Below, in pieces: positions 1 to 7,984 of a stretch of DNA of 41,008 bases (positions are counted from its first letter, which is position 1; the number at the start of each line of letters is the position of its first letter). The notes under the pieces are model-generated. The model did no database searches. It was not told the origin of the DNA and was given only the letters and a program-made list of their open reading frames with translations. The stretch covers positions 462,888 through 503,895 of the forward strand of contig NZ_CXSU01000012.1 in NCBI RefSeq assembly GCF_001403795.1, written 5' to 3'. Both the position numbers and the translations under genes were made by a program. This stretch comes from Jannaschia donghaensis (GTDB taxonomy: Bacteria > Pseudomonadota > Alphaproteobacteria > Rhodobacterales > Rhodobacteraceae).

Positions 1-126
1 GGGAACAGGCGGTCAGGAGGACGGGGCAGGAGGAAGGAGCGCATAGGGCGGAATTCAAATAATCGTAGTTGAACCGAGTCTGGAGAGAATTGAACTCTGC
101 TCTTAAAGTGTCAAAGTAAATACTTT

Positions 127-948
127 CTAGAATTTTCCAATATTCTTGACAATAAGAGGGTCAGTAGGCCCTCTATTTGGAAGCCACCATTTATGTCGTT
201 CAATATTCTCAAGAATGAACGGGAGCGGAAAATAATTTATTATCACCTTCGAGGCATTTGTAATGATGCCGATAGGTAATATATCATGAAATCTCTCCTT
301 CTCGAAAAGAGCAAATACCGGACCACCGCTCATCCCTCGGGGTTCAAAGGGAGATGGATTTTCTAGTCTGAAGGATAAAAGCTCGTTAATTTTTGGTAAA
401 ACTGGAAAGCCGAACAAGAAATTTGTTTGTGGGAAGTATGTTGTTCTTCCGTATTCTACTCTGTTTATATTGTCTGCAAAGCCTAACCCAAGCAAAAGGT
501 TTGGTGCCCGTATTTTGGCCGCAGAAGACTGCTCTGAAACATCGTAGAATCTTGAAGCATCGATTAAACCACTTTTCACGGCATTTGTATATTCATAGAT
601 AAGGTAATCTTCTGACGAGAGACTGCGTCCGTCTCTGGAAGGCAGAATAATTCGGTCTGGGCTAACAGAAAATTCCTTGCAAGCTGACGGTAGAATAAAA
701 TTTAGCGGATCATATTCCCTTACTTGATGGCGTGACGTGATTGCGAAATAGCGATCATTCCGCTTTATTCTAAATCCGCTCCCTGATTTCGAAAAGGGAA
801 ATTCCGGATAACCTGAATTCTGATATCGTCCAGGCGTCGCAGCCTTTGAAAGATATTCAAGGGCTGAGTATGCTGGCTCAATTTTTTCATACAGTTTTAT
901 AGCTTGTACATATTGAGATGTTCGTGCCTCCCAAAATGGATCCCTCAA
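127..948 (-). CDS. Trypsin-like peptidase-fold protein in AT-rich insert
   Basis: A 273-aa protein, not recognised as a named family. It has the layout of a chymotrypsin-fold protein: a segment around residues 68-75 (YFAITSRHQV) that could carry the catalytic His, and PRGMSGGPVFAL near residue 213, matching the GxSGGP serine loop. The acidic residue of the triad is not clear, so activity is uncertain. No signal peptide or membrane segment is seen, so it is probably cytoplasmic. There is no in-frame ATG. The best start is TTG at 948, which follows GGAG by 8 bases and overlaps the parE stop as TTGA. Base use is unlike all neighbours: 21 of the 60 bases from 181 are G or C, against 42 of 60 from 3961. 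This suggests recent horizontal gain. Positions 1-126 upstream hold no gene. Confidence 0.6.
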   Translation of the reverse strand: MRDPFWEARTSQYVQAIKLYEKIEPAYSALEYLSKAATPGRYQNSGYPEFPFSKSGSGFRIKRNDRYFAITSRHQVREYDPLNFILPSACKEFSVSPDRIILPSRDGRSLSSEDYLIYEYTNAVKSGLIDASRFYDVSEQSSAAKIRAPNLLLGLGFADNINRVEYGRTTYFPQTNFLFGFPVLPKINELLSFRLENPSPFEPRGMSGGPVFALFEKERFHDILPIGIITNASKVIINYFPLPFILENIERHKWWLPNRGPTDPLIVKNIGKF

Positions 949-2903
949 ACATCCAACTCCCCAGCAAACTTCGCGTTCTCGGAAATATACTGAAACCGCA
1001 TCTCCGGCTTCTTGCCCATCAACCGCTCGACCAGATCCCCGGTTTCTCCCGGAAAATCCTCGTCCACGGTCACGCGGATCAGTTTGCGGGATTTGGGGTC
1101 CATGGTGGTCTCTTTGAGATCCTTGGCGTCCATCTCGCCCAGGCCCTTGAAGCGGGAGACGTCGATCTTGCCCTTGCCGCCCAGGCTCTTGGCCAGCCAG
1201 GCGTCGCGCTCCAATTCGTCGATGCAATAGACGCGCTTGGCCCCTTGGGTCAGGCGGAACAGGGGCGGGCAGGCGAGGTAGAGGTGGCCCGCGTCGATCA
1301 TCGGGCGCATCTGGCTGAAGAAGAACGTCATCAGCAGGGCGGCGATATGGGCGCCGTCGACGTCGGCGTCGGTCATGATGATGACCTTGTCGTAGCGAAG
1401 GTCGTCGATGTTGAACTTGGTGCCGATTGCCACGCCAAGCGCCTGGGACAGGTCGGAGATTTCCGCGTTGGACGTCAGTTTGCCCGACGCGGCCCCCAGC
1501 ACGTTTAGGATCTTGCCACGCAGGGGCAGGAGGGCCTGGGTCTTGCGGTCGCGGGCCATCTTGGCGGAGCCACCGGCGCTGTCGCCCTCGACGATGAAGA
1601 GCTCGGTCCCCTTCTTGGTGGAGGACGAGCAATCGACCAGCTTGCCGGGCAGGCGGAGTTTCTTGGTGGCGGACTTGCGGGCCGTTTCCTTTTCCTGCCG
1701 ACGCTTGAGCCGCTCCTCGGCGCGCAGGACGAGGAAGTCGAGGATCGCCCCGGCGGATTTCGTATCGCCCGCCAGCCAGTTGTCGAACCGGTCGCGCACG
1801 GCCCCTTCGGTCATCTTGGCGGCGGCTTCGGTGGACAGGCGGTCCTTGGTCTGGCCGACGAACGCAGGCTCCGCGATGAAACACGACACGAGGGCGCAGC
1901 CGCCGGAGGTGAGGTCTTCGCGGGTGATCTGCGCGGCCTTCTTGTTGTTCGCCAACTCGCCGTAGGCCTTGATGCCCTTGAGGATCGCGGCCCAGAAACC
2001 GGCGACATGGGTGCCGCCTTCGGGTGTGGGGACCGTGTTGCAATAGGACTGGATGAACCCGTCGCGCGCGGGGGTCCAGTTGATGGCCCATTCGACCTTG
2101 CCCGGCTCCCCGAACTTTTCGTTGAAGTCCACGGTGCCCGCAAAGGCGGTGTCGGCGTAGGTCGACGCGGTGCCCAGCGTTTCAGTCAGGTAGTCGGACA
2201 GGCCGCCGGGGAAGTGGAAGGTGGCCTTGGTCGGGGTTTCGCCGTCGTCGATTTCGGTGGTCCAGCGGATTTCGACGCCCGAAAAGAGGTAGGCCTTGGA
2301 GCGGATGGATTTGAACAGGCGCGCGGGTTTCAGGCGGTGGTTGCCGAAGATCTGTTCATCCGCGTGGAAGGTGACGGTCGTGCCGCGGCGGTTGGGGGCG
2401 GCGCCGATCTTGGCGACGGGGCCAAGGGGGAGGCCGCGGGAAAACCGCTGCTCCCACAATTCGCGGTCGCGGGCGACCTGCACGACCATGGAATCGCTGA
2501 GCGCGTTGACCACGGAGGCACCGACGCCGTGCAGGCCGCCCGATGTCTGGTAGGCCTTGCCGGAGAATTTGCCGCCCGCGTGGAGGGTGCAGAGGATAAC
2601 TTCGAGGGCGGATTTGTCGGGGAACTTGGGGTGCGGATCGACGGGAATGCCGCGCCCGTTGTCGGTGACGGTGACGGAATTGTCGGCGTGCAGCGTGACT
2701 TCGATGCGGTTGGCGTGGCCCGCGACCGCCTCGTCCATCGAGTTGTCGAGGACTTCGGCGACGAGGTGGTGCAGCGCGCGTTCGTCGGTGCCGCCGATAT
2801 ACATGCCGGGCCGCTTGCGGACGGGCTCCAGTCCCTCCAGCACCTCGATCGAGGAGGCGTCGTAGGTTTCGGGCTGCGCGCCGTTGAGGAGGTCGTCGGG
2901 CAT
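945..2903 (-). CDS. parE: DNA topoisomerase IV subunit B
   Basis: This is the ATPase subunit of topoisomerase IV, which decatenates daughter chromosomes together with ParC. Its 652 aa fit ParE and are shorter than the roughly 800 aa of GyrB. The GHKL ATPase domain has EVLDNSMDEA (residues 50-59, catalytic Glu and Mg-binding Asn), DNGRGIP (81-87) and the glycine-rich lid GGLHGVGASVVNALS (122-136). The transducer carries the QTKDRL lysine loop (351-356). The TOPRIM domain has EGDSAGG (439-445) and DADVDG (512-517). The ATG at 2903 sits 186 bases from the divergent galE, so the gap holds both promoters. The C-terminus appears complete, so the AT-rich gene downstream did not damage it. Confidence 0.96.
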   Translation of the reverse strand: MPDDLLNGAQPETYDASSIEVLEGLEPVRKRPGMYIGGTDERALHHLVAEVLDNSMDEAVAGHANRIEVTLHADNSVTVTDNGRGIPVDPHPKFPDKSALEVILCTLHAGGKFSGKAYQTSGGLHGVGASVVNALSDSMVVQVARDRELWEQRFSRGLPLGPVAKIGAAPNRRGTTVTFHADEQIFGNHRLKPARLFKSIRSKAYLFSGVEIRWTTEIDDGETPTKATFHFPGGLSDYLTETLGTASTYADTAFAGTVDFNEKFGEPGKVEWAINWTPARDGFIQSYCNTVPTPEGGTHVAGFWAAILKGIKAYGELANNKKAAQITREDLTSGGCALVSCFIAEPAFVGQTKDRLSTEAAAKMTEGAVRDRFDNWLAGDTKSAGAILDFLVLRAEERLKRRQEKETARKSATKKLRLPGKLVDCSSSTKKGTELFIVEGDSAGGSAKMARDRKTQALLPLRGKILNVLGAASGKLTSNAEISDLSQALGVAIGTKFNIDDLRYDKVIIMTDADVDGAHIAALLMTFFFSQMRPMIDAGHLYLACPPLFRLTQGAKRVYCIDELERDAWLAKSLGGKGKIDVSRFKGLGEMDAKDLKETTMDPKSRKLIRVTVDEDFPGETGDLVERLMGKKPEMRFQYISENAKFAGELDV

Positions 2904-3089
2904 GTTGCTGCTCTATCTTGTGTGCTCGCGTGCAGGATACGGCAGATGCGGGGGTGGGGGAAGGCTTTCCGGCGGTGGGACGGACGGGCCATCGGATGGG
3001 CGGCATTCGCCTCGGCATCATACCGCCCGGCGGACTTTCCATGGACGGCAGGTGACGCTAGGACGACGGCAACCGACACCGGAGCCCCC

Positions 3090-4106
3090 ATGCCACGCAT
3101 TCTTCTGACCGGCGGCGCCGGATATATCGGCAGCCATACCTATGTCGCGCTCAAGGCGGCAGGATACGATGTGACGATCCTGGATAATTTCGACAACGCC
3201 GATCGCGGCGTGATCGACCGGCTGGCGCGTTTGACCGGGGAAGCGGTCGATCTGGTAGAGGGGTCGGTTCTGGACAGACAGGTTCTGGACGATCTGCTGG
3301 GGGCGAAAACCTATGACGGGGCCGTCCATTTCGCTGCCAAGAAAGCCGTGGGCGAAAGCGTGGCCAAGCCGCTGGACTATTTCCAGTACAATATCGGCGG
3401 TCTGATCACCCTGACGCAGGCGATGCGGGATGCGGGGGTGTTTCGCATCGTGTTTTCGTCGACGGCGACGGTTTACGGGGAGCCGGAGGTGTTCCCGCTG
3501 ACCGAAGATCTGCCGCTGTCGTATACCTCGCCCTATGCCTTCACCAAGCTGACGAGCGAGCAGATCCTGGCGCAGGCGGCGCAGGCCGATCCGTGGATCG
3601 TTGGCGTGCTGCGGTACTTCAATCCGGTCGGTGCCCATCCCAGTGGCCTGATCGGGGAAGACCCGATGGGCATTCCCGACAATTTGATGCCGTTCATTGC
3701 CAAGGTCGCCATGGGCGAGATGGAGAAGCTTCGCGTGTTCGGGGACGACTACGACACGCCGGATGGCACCGCCTGGCGCGATTATATTCACGTCATGGAT
3801 TTGGCGCGGGCGCATGTGCAGTCGCTGGATGCGCTGATGAAGGGGCGGGCGCATACGCTTAACATCGGGACGGGAAATCCGGTGTCGGTCTTGCAGATGC
3901 ACGCGGCCTATCAGGCCGCCGTAGGTCGGGATCTGCCCTATGAGATTGCGCCGCGGCGGGCGGGCGACGTGCCCAAGCTCTACGCCGATCCAAGCCGCGC
4001 GAGAGCCGAGTTGGGGTTCGAGGCGGAGCATGGGCTGGAAGAGATGTGCGAGAGCAGCTGGAACTGGGTGCAGGCGCAAAAGCGGGGCTGGGGGTTCAAT
4101 TCGTGA
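3090..4106 (+). CDS. galE: UDP-glucose 4-epimerase
   Basis: An extended short-chain dehydrogenase that interconverts UDP-glucose and UDP-galactose with bound NAD, feeding galactose use and surface polysaccharide synthesis. The 338-aa protein opens with the Rossmann motif GGAGYIGSH (residues 8-16). It has the catalytic SSTATVYG segment (123-130) with Tyr149 and Lys153 in PYAFTK. Length is normal for GalE. The open frame extends about 1 kb upstream, but that part is antisense to parE. The ATG at 3090 is chosen because the Rossmann motif begins directly after it. The gene stands alone, divergent from parE and convergent with ccmG. Confidence 0.95.
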   Translation: MPRILLTGGAGYIGSHTYVALKAAGYDVTILDNFDNADRGVIDRLARLTGEAVDLVEGSVLDRQVLDDLLGAKTYDGAVHFAAKKAVGESVAKPLDYFQYNIGGLITLTQAMRDAGVFRIVFSSTATVYGEPEVFPLTEDLPLSYTSPYAFTKLTSEQILAQAAQADPWIVGVLRYFNPVGAHPSGLIGEDPMGIPDNLMPFIAKVAMGEMEKLRVFGDDYDTPDGTAWRDYIHVMDLARAHVQSLDALMKGRAHTLNIGTGNPVSVLQMHAAYQAAVGRDLPYEIAPRRAGDVPKLYADPSRARAELGFEAEHGLEEMCESSWNWVQAQKRGWGFNS

Positions 4107-4122
4107 CGGCGGCGTGATCGTC

Positions 4123-4147
4123 GGCGGCGAAGGTTGAGTACGCCGCC
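4123..4147. terminator. Candidate hairpin between galE and ccmG
   Basis: A perfect 7-bp inverted repeat (GGCGGCG / CGCCGCC) with an 11-base loop lies in the 83-base gap between the converging galE and ccmG genes. There is no T-run on either side, so it is at best a weak or bidirectional stop. Convergent placement is the main support. Confidence 0.35.
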
Positions 4148-4189
4148 AGATTGACCGCCCGGATCCAGTCGGCGCGGCCGTAGGGGCCG

Positions 4190-4714
4190 TCAGCCTTCAC
4201 GGGCCGCTTCGATGGCTGGCAGGATCGTGTCTTCCATGACCGAGATGGTGATCGGCCCGGCGAAGCGCAGGCGAACAATGCCGTCGCCGTCGACCACGAA
4301 GGTTTCCGGAAAGCCGGTAACGCCCCAGTCGATGGCGACCCGGCCGGCGTCGGCCCCGATGGCCGCGTAGGGGTCGCCCAGATCTTCGAGAAACTTGATG
4401 GCGTCGACGGGCTTGTCCTTGTGGTTGATGCCGTAGACCGGGACGATGTCGGCCAAGGCCTCGATCTGCGGATGCTCCACCCGGCAAGGCACGCACCAGC
4501 TGGCCCAGAAGTTCACCAGCTTGACCTCACCGTCGGCCATCAGACCGGGCGGCAGGGGCGCACGCCCAGGCAGTTCGGTCGTGTCGAGCGCCGGGGCCGG
4601 CTGTCCGATGAACGCCGAGCGGATGGCGTCCGGGTTGTCGCGGAACAGACCCGACAGGAAGAACCCGGCAAGCAGCGCGAAGATCGCCACGGGGACGAGG
4701 GCAAGCCACCTCAT
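4190..4714 (-). CDS. ccmG: CcmG/DsbE thiol:disulfide oxidoreductase
   Basis: A membrane-anchored periplasmic thioredoxin-like protein that keeps apocytochrome c haem-binding cysteines reduced before haem attachment. The 174-aa chain has one N-terminal anchor (residues 3-22). A thioredoxin fold follows, with active site WCVPC (Cys74, Cys77) and the cis-proline in GVTGFPETF (Pro136). The TGF-P-ET segment is typical of CcmG. The ATG overlaps the ccmD stop by 4 bases (ATGA), so translation is coupled. It is the last gene of the ccmA-B-C-D-G run; ccmE, ccmF and ccmH are not in the window. Confidence 0.93.
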   Translation of the reverse strand: MRWLALVPVAIFALLAGFFLSGLFRDNPDAIRSAFIGQPAPALDTTELPGRAPLPPGLMADGEVKLVNFWASWCVPCRVEHPQIEALADIVPVYGINHKDKPVDAIKFLEDLGDPYAAIGADAGRVAIDWGVTGFPETFVVDGDGIVRLRFAGPITISVMEDTILPAIEAAREG

Positions 4715-4845
4715 TTCTCAGCCTCCTCCAACCGACGCTTGGTGGCACGGGACGCGGCGACGCTTTGTACCACGAGGCCGATCACGAGCGCGCCCGAGAG
4801 CGCGTAGGCCAGCAGGATGTCGAAGGCGTAGGGACCGAGGGTCAT
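4711..4845 (-). CDS. ccmD: Haem exporter protein CcmD
   Basis: A 44-aa single-span membrane protein that helps release holo-CcmE from the CcmABC complex in system I cytochrome c maturation. The sequence has an N-terminal hydrophobic span (about residues 7-28) followed by a charged cytoplasmic tail rich in Arg, Lys and Glu, the standard CcmD layout. It overlaps ccmC upstream and ccmG downstream by 4 bases each. Identification rests on size, topology and position between ccmC and ccmG. Confidence 0.85.
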   Translation of the reverse strand: MTLGPYAFDILLAYALSGALVIGLVVQSVAASRATKRRLEEAEK

Positions 4846-5570
4846 GCGAGGCGATCCCGTGCGGTCAGAGTGGAGAGGCGGCGGCGGCGGATTTCGGTGC
4901 GTGTGCGCATCAGGACGAGGGCGAGAAACAGCGCGACGAACCCCGCAAGCGAAATCACGAGCGGCTGCCAAAAGACGTCCGCGACGTTTTCTTCGGCGTC
5001 CAGCGACAGCGATGCGCCCTGGTGCAGGCCTTGGCTCCAGAATTGGGCGGCATAGCGCGACAGGACGGCGAAGACCGTCCCCACGAGGCAGAGGATCGAG
5101 GTCAAATCGGCGGCTGCGTCCGGTTCCTCGATCGCGGACCACAGGGCGGAGTAGCCCAGATAGAACAGGCCGAGGATCAGAAAGGACGTCAAACGCGGAT
5201 CCCATTCCCAATAGGTGCCCCACATCGGCTTGCCCCAGATGGCGCCGGTCAGAAGAGCCACGATGGTCATGATAAGGCCGATCGGCGCGGCGGCACGTGC
5301 GGCCAGCGCGCTGACGTGATGCCGGCGGATCAACCAGATCAGCGAGGCGACCAACATCATGAACCACGCGTTGATGGCGATGAAAGCGGACGGCACGTGA
5401 ATGTAGATGATCTTGACCGAGTTCCCCATGCGGAAATCCTCGGGCGTGAAGAAGAAACCCCAGATCAGGCCGGTGGCGCACAGCACCGTCGCGGCGGCCC
5501 AGACCCAAGGCTGGATCTTGGCCGACAACGCCATGAAGCGGCGGGGGTTCGCGTATTCCCAGAACGACAT
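4842..5570 (-). CDS. ccmC: Haem exporter permease CcmC
   Basis: An integral membrane protein that presents haem to the chaperone CcmE for cytochrome c maturation. The 242-aa protein has six hydrophobic spans and the tryptophan-rich WGTYWEWDPRLTS loop, the family signature that contacts haem. Conserved histidines flank it in the HVPSAF and HQGASLS segments. The open frame begins at 5687, but the ATG at 5570 is chosen: it is preceded by GGAAG and begins with the usual MSFWEYANP. It lies 40 bases after ccmB and overlaps ccmD by 4 bases. Confidence 0.95.
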   Translation of the reverse strand: MSFWEYANPRRFMALSAKIQPWVWAAATVLCATGLIWGFFFTPEDFRMGNSVKIIYIHVPSAFIAINAWFMMLVASLIWLIRRHHVSALAARAAAPIGLIMTIVALLTGAIWGKPMWGTYWEWDPRLTSFLILGLFYLGYSALWSAIEEPDAAADLTSILCLVGTVFAVLSRYAAQFWSQGLHQGASLSLDAEENVADVFWQPLVISLAGFVALFLALVLMRTRTEIRRRRLSTLTARDRLA

Positions 5571-5610
5571 GATGCTTCCTATTTCGACGCGGCGGGGGCG
5601 GCAAGTCGGG

Positions 5611-6267
5611 TCACCGAAGGTTGATGCGCAATGCCGCAGCGGTGGCGAAGGGCAGGACGGCGACGCAGCCCAGAGTGATCGCCGCAAGCAGGGCGAGCGG
5701 GGTGGCGACAGACAGGCCGTCGCCCCCCCGGCGCACCACCTCGGCCCCGAAGACGAGGGTGGGGATGTAGAGCGGAAGCACCAGGAGCGAGAGCAGCAGC
5801 GAACCGCGTTTGAGGCCGACCGTCAGCGCCGCGCCGAACGTCCCGAGCCAAGACAGCGCGGGCGTGCCGATCAGGAGAGAGACGACGAGCCACGGCAGCG
5901 CAGAGGTGGGCAGGAACAGCAGAAGGGACAGGGCCGGGGCCGCGACCGTCAGCGGCAGACCCGTGGTGATCCAATGGGTCAGGGCCTTGATCGTGGCGAC
6001 GCCTTCGAGCGGGATCGGCGCGGTGGCGAGCAGGTCGAGGGAGCCGTCCTCCAGATCGAGGGCAAAAATCCGGTCGAGCGATAGCAAGCAGGCCAGCAGT
6101 GCCCCCAGCCACAGGATGCCGGGGCCGATGGGGCGCAGAAGGGTCGCGTCCGGGCCGACGCCCAGCGGCACGAGCGTGGCGAGGATGAGAAAGAACGCGA
6201 GGCCGAGGCCGAAGCCGCCGCCGGCACGTATGGCAAGGCGCAGATCGCGCGCCAGTAGCGCGATCAT
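5611..6267 (-). CDS. ccmB: Haem exporter permease CcmB
   Basis: The membrane subunit that pairs with the CcmA ATPase; the complex uses ATP to release haem-loaded CcmE. The 218-aa protein is very hydrophobic with six predicted spans. It contains the conserved segment [17 protein letters not shown] (about residues 68-84), which is typical of CcmB. The ATG at 6267 overlaps the ccmA stop by 4 bases. Confidence 0.93.
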   Translation of the reverse strand: MIALLARDLRLAIRAGGGFGLGLAFFLILATLVPLGVGPDATLLRPIGPGILWLGALLACLLSLDRIFALDLEDGSLDLLATAPIPLEGVATIKALTHWITTGLPLTVAAPALSLLLFLPTSALPWLVVSLLIGTPALSWLGTFGAALTVGLKRGSLLLSLLVLPLYIPTLVFGAEVVRRGGDGLSVATPLALLAAITLGCVAVLPFATAAALRINLR

Positions 6268-6884
6268 TCCAGCGCCTCCGCGAACGGGTCATCGGTGACG
6301 GGGGCCGCGTGGCGCGCGGCAAATTGCAAGATGTCGAGGGTGCGCACGTCGGGCAGGCCGAGATCGATATGTGTCGCAAGGATCGCGCTGCCGCCGGTGC
6401 CGAGATGTGCGGCGACCGCCCGACCGAACAGCGCGACGTTGGCGGCATCGAGCGAGACGGTCGGTTCGTCCAGCAGCCAGACCTTCCGCCCGGTGAGCGG
6501 GAGGCGGGCCAGCGACGTACGACGCTTCTGCCCGGCCGAAAGGTCGGCGGCGCGTCGGTGCAGCAGCGGGGCCAAGTCGAAGGCGGCGACGGCGGGCGCG
6601 ATGTCAGCGGTGCCAAAAATGCTGGCCCAGAACGTCAGATTTTCGGCCACGGTCAGCTGCCCCTTCAGCCCGTCGGCGTGGGCGGCGTAGGCGCAGATGT
6701 CGGGGTCGACCGTGCCGGCGATCGGGGGGGTCAGGCCCGCCAGCGTGCGTAGCAGCGTGGTCTTTCCGGCCCCGTTGGGACCGCGCAGAACCAACGCCTC
6801 GCCTGCGGCGACCGACAGGGACACACCACGCAGGACGGTAATCTGGCCGCGGCGACAGGCGAGGTCGGTGATCGTGAGCGTCAT
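6264..6884 (-). CDS. ccmA: Haem exporter ATP-binding protein CcmA
   Basis: The ABC ATPase of the CcmABC complex in system I cytochrome c maturation. The 206-aa single ATPase domain has Walker [10 protein letters not shown] (about residues 35-43), signature LSAGQKRR and Walker [13 protein letters not shown], followed by a switch histidine (ATHIDL). The size is usual for CcmA. It is the first ccm gene and starts 24 bases after the metallo-beta-lactamase-fold gene. The two may therefore share a transcript starting in the acnA intergenic region. Confidence 0.95.
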   Translation of the reverse strand: MTLTITDLACRRGQITVLRGVSLSVAAGEALVLRGPNGAGKTTLLRTLAGLTPPIAGTVDPDICAYAAHADGLKGQLTVAENLTFWASIFGTADIAPAVAAFDLAPLLHRRAADLSAGQKRRTSLARLPLTGRKVWLLDEPTVSLDAANVALFGRAVAAHLGTGGSAILATHIDLGLPDVRTLDILQFAARHAAPVTDDPFAEALE

Positions 6885-6908
6885 GGGGCCGGTCTAGGGC
6901 GCGGGCCG

Positions 6909-7781
6909 TCAGGTGCCAAGGTCAATGCGCAGGCCGTCGGTGCCCAGATGCAGCGGCCCGTCCCAACCTTCGGCTACGGCGGCGTGCCAGTCGGTCGGCC
7001 CGAAGTCCGGATCGTCGGATGGCACGAGATGATGCAGCGCCAGCGCGCGGACCCCGGCCTGCGTGGCGATGCGCCCGGCATCGGCGGCGGAGGTGTGGGA
7101 CAGCCGCAGATGTGTCAGCAGCCGGTCGTCGCCGTTTCCGACGCGAGCCGCTAGGGCGGCGAGGGCAGGGTCCAACATCGCCTCGTGAACCAGAAGGTCG
7201 GCACCGCGCGCAAAGTCGGCAAGCGCCGGCAAGTAGGCGGTGTCGCCGGAAAAGACCACGCGGTTCGAAAGACCGGCGAAGGACAGCGCGAAGCAGTCGA
7301 CCAGCGGCGGGTGCGCGACGCGCATCGCAGTGACGGTCACGGTGTCCAGGGTGGCGACCTTACCGGCGTCGAGCGCATGGATGCGGACCAGGGCGGCGAG
7401 ATCGGGCCGCCCCTCGTCCGCGATGCGCAGGGCGATGTCGTCCGCCATGGAAGCAAGAAAGGCGGTCCAGTACCGGTCGAGGCCGGGTGGCCCCCAGATT
7501 TCCACGTTCGACTTGAGCCCGGCAGTCCAAGCCGTGTGCAGGAGCGGGCCGAGTTCGAGGTAATGGTCGGAATGCAAATGAGTAATGAAAATCGTTCGCA
7601 GATCGGCCAGTTCCATCCCCTGATCGGCCAGCGCGCGCGTTACGCCCAGACCGCAATCCACCACGATTGCCCGCCCGTCGAGGGTCAGCAAGCTGGAGGT
7701 CGGCATCGGCGTGCCGGGCCGTATCGCGGGACCGCCCTTGGTGCCCAGAAGAACGACATGGTCGGGGTCTGTCGCAGCCAT
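6909..7781 (-). CDS. RNase Z-like metallo-beta-lactamase-fold hydrolase
   Basis: A 290-aa zinc-dependent hydrolase of the RNase Z/arylsulfatase-like branch of the metallo-beta-lactamase fold. Metal ligands are visible in THLHSDH (residues 67-73), FSGDT (Asp180), VHEAM (His199) and a late ALHHLVP histidine. The HTSA segment is shared with tRNase Z relatives. It lacks the long exosite arm expected of a true tRNase Z, so its substrate is unknown. The frame opens at 7811, but the ATG at 7781 is preceded by an excellent AGGAGGT 4 bases away and is preferred. It is divergent from acnA and lies just upstream of ccmA in the same direction. Confidence 0.85.
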   Translation of the reverse strand: MAATDPDHVVLLGTKGGPAIRPGTPMPTSSLLTLDGRAIVVDCGLGVTRALADQGMELADLRTIFITHLHSDHYLELGPLLHTAWTAGLKSNVEIWGPPGLDRYWTAFLASMADDIALRIADEGRPDLAALVRIHALDAGKVATLDTVTVTAMRVAHPPLVDCFALSFAGLSNRVVFSGDTAYLPALADFARGADLLVHEAMLDPALAALAARVGNGDDRLLTHLRLSHTSAADAGRIATQAGVRALALHHLVPSDDPDFGPTDWHAAVAEGWDGPLHLGTDGLRIDLGT

Positions 7782-7900
7782 GGTCACCTCCTGTCCGGGT
7801 GTCTGGGTCACTGCTGCGGTGGGCGTCTGTCAAGGGGTGGCGATGGGTCGCGCGGGGCGTTTGCGCGCTGTATCGGTGAGGATTATCCAGATTTGTCGTT

Positions 7901-7919
7901 CGGTATGCCACGGTATACC
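7901..7919. repeat. Tandem CGGTATRCC repeat in acnA divergent promoter region
   Basis: Two copies of CGGTATRCC start exactly 10 bases apart (7901 and 7911), one helical turn. The second contains the 8-bp palindrome GGTATACC. They lie 66 bases upstream of acnA in the 203-base divergent gap with the metallo-hydrolase gene. A regulator-binding role is possible, but no known motif is recognised. Confidence 0.3.
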
Positions 7920-7984
7920 CTTGATCCCGCCGCGCCGATCGGGCATGACGCAAGCAAATCCTTATATGCCCCGGGAGGCCCTGA

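Noticed and set aside
2007-3089. Long open frame running into galE from upstream on the plus strand
   Set aside because: It is antisense to parE; galE's Rossmann motif starts right after the ATG at 3090, and the upstream residues have the biased composition of a shadow frame.
4096-4278. 60-codon frame between ccmG and galE on the minus strand
   Set aside because: It overlaps the ends of both real genes, has no ribosome site and no family resemblance; the natural-looking tail is probably chance in GC-rich DNA.
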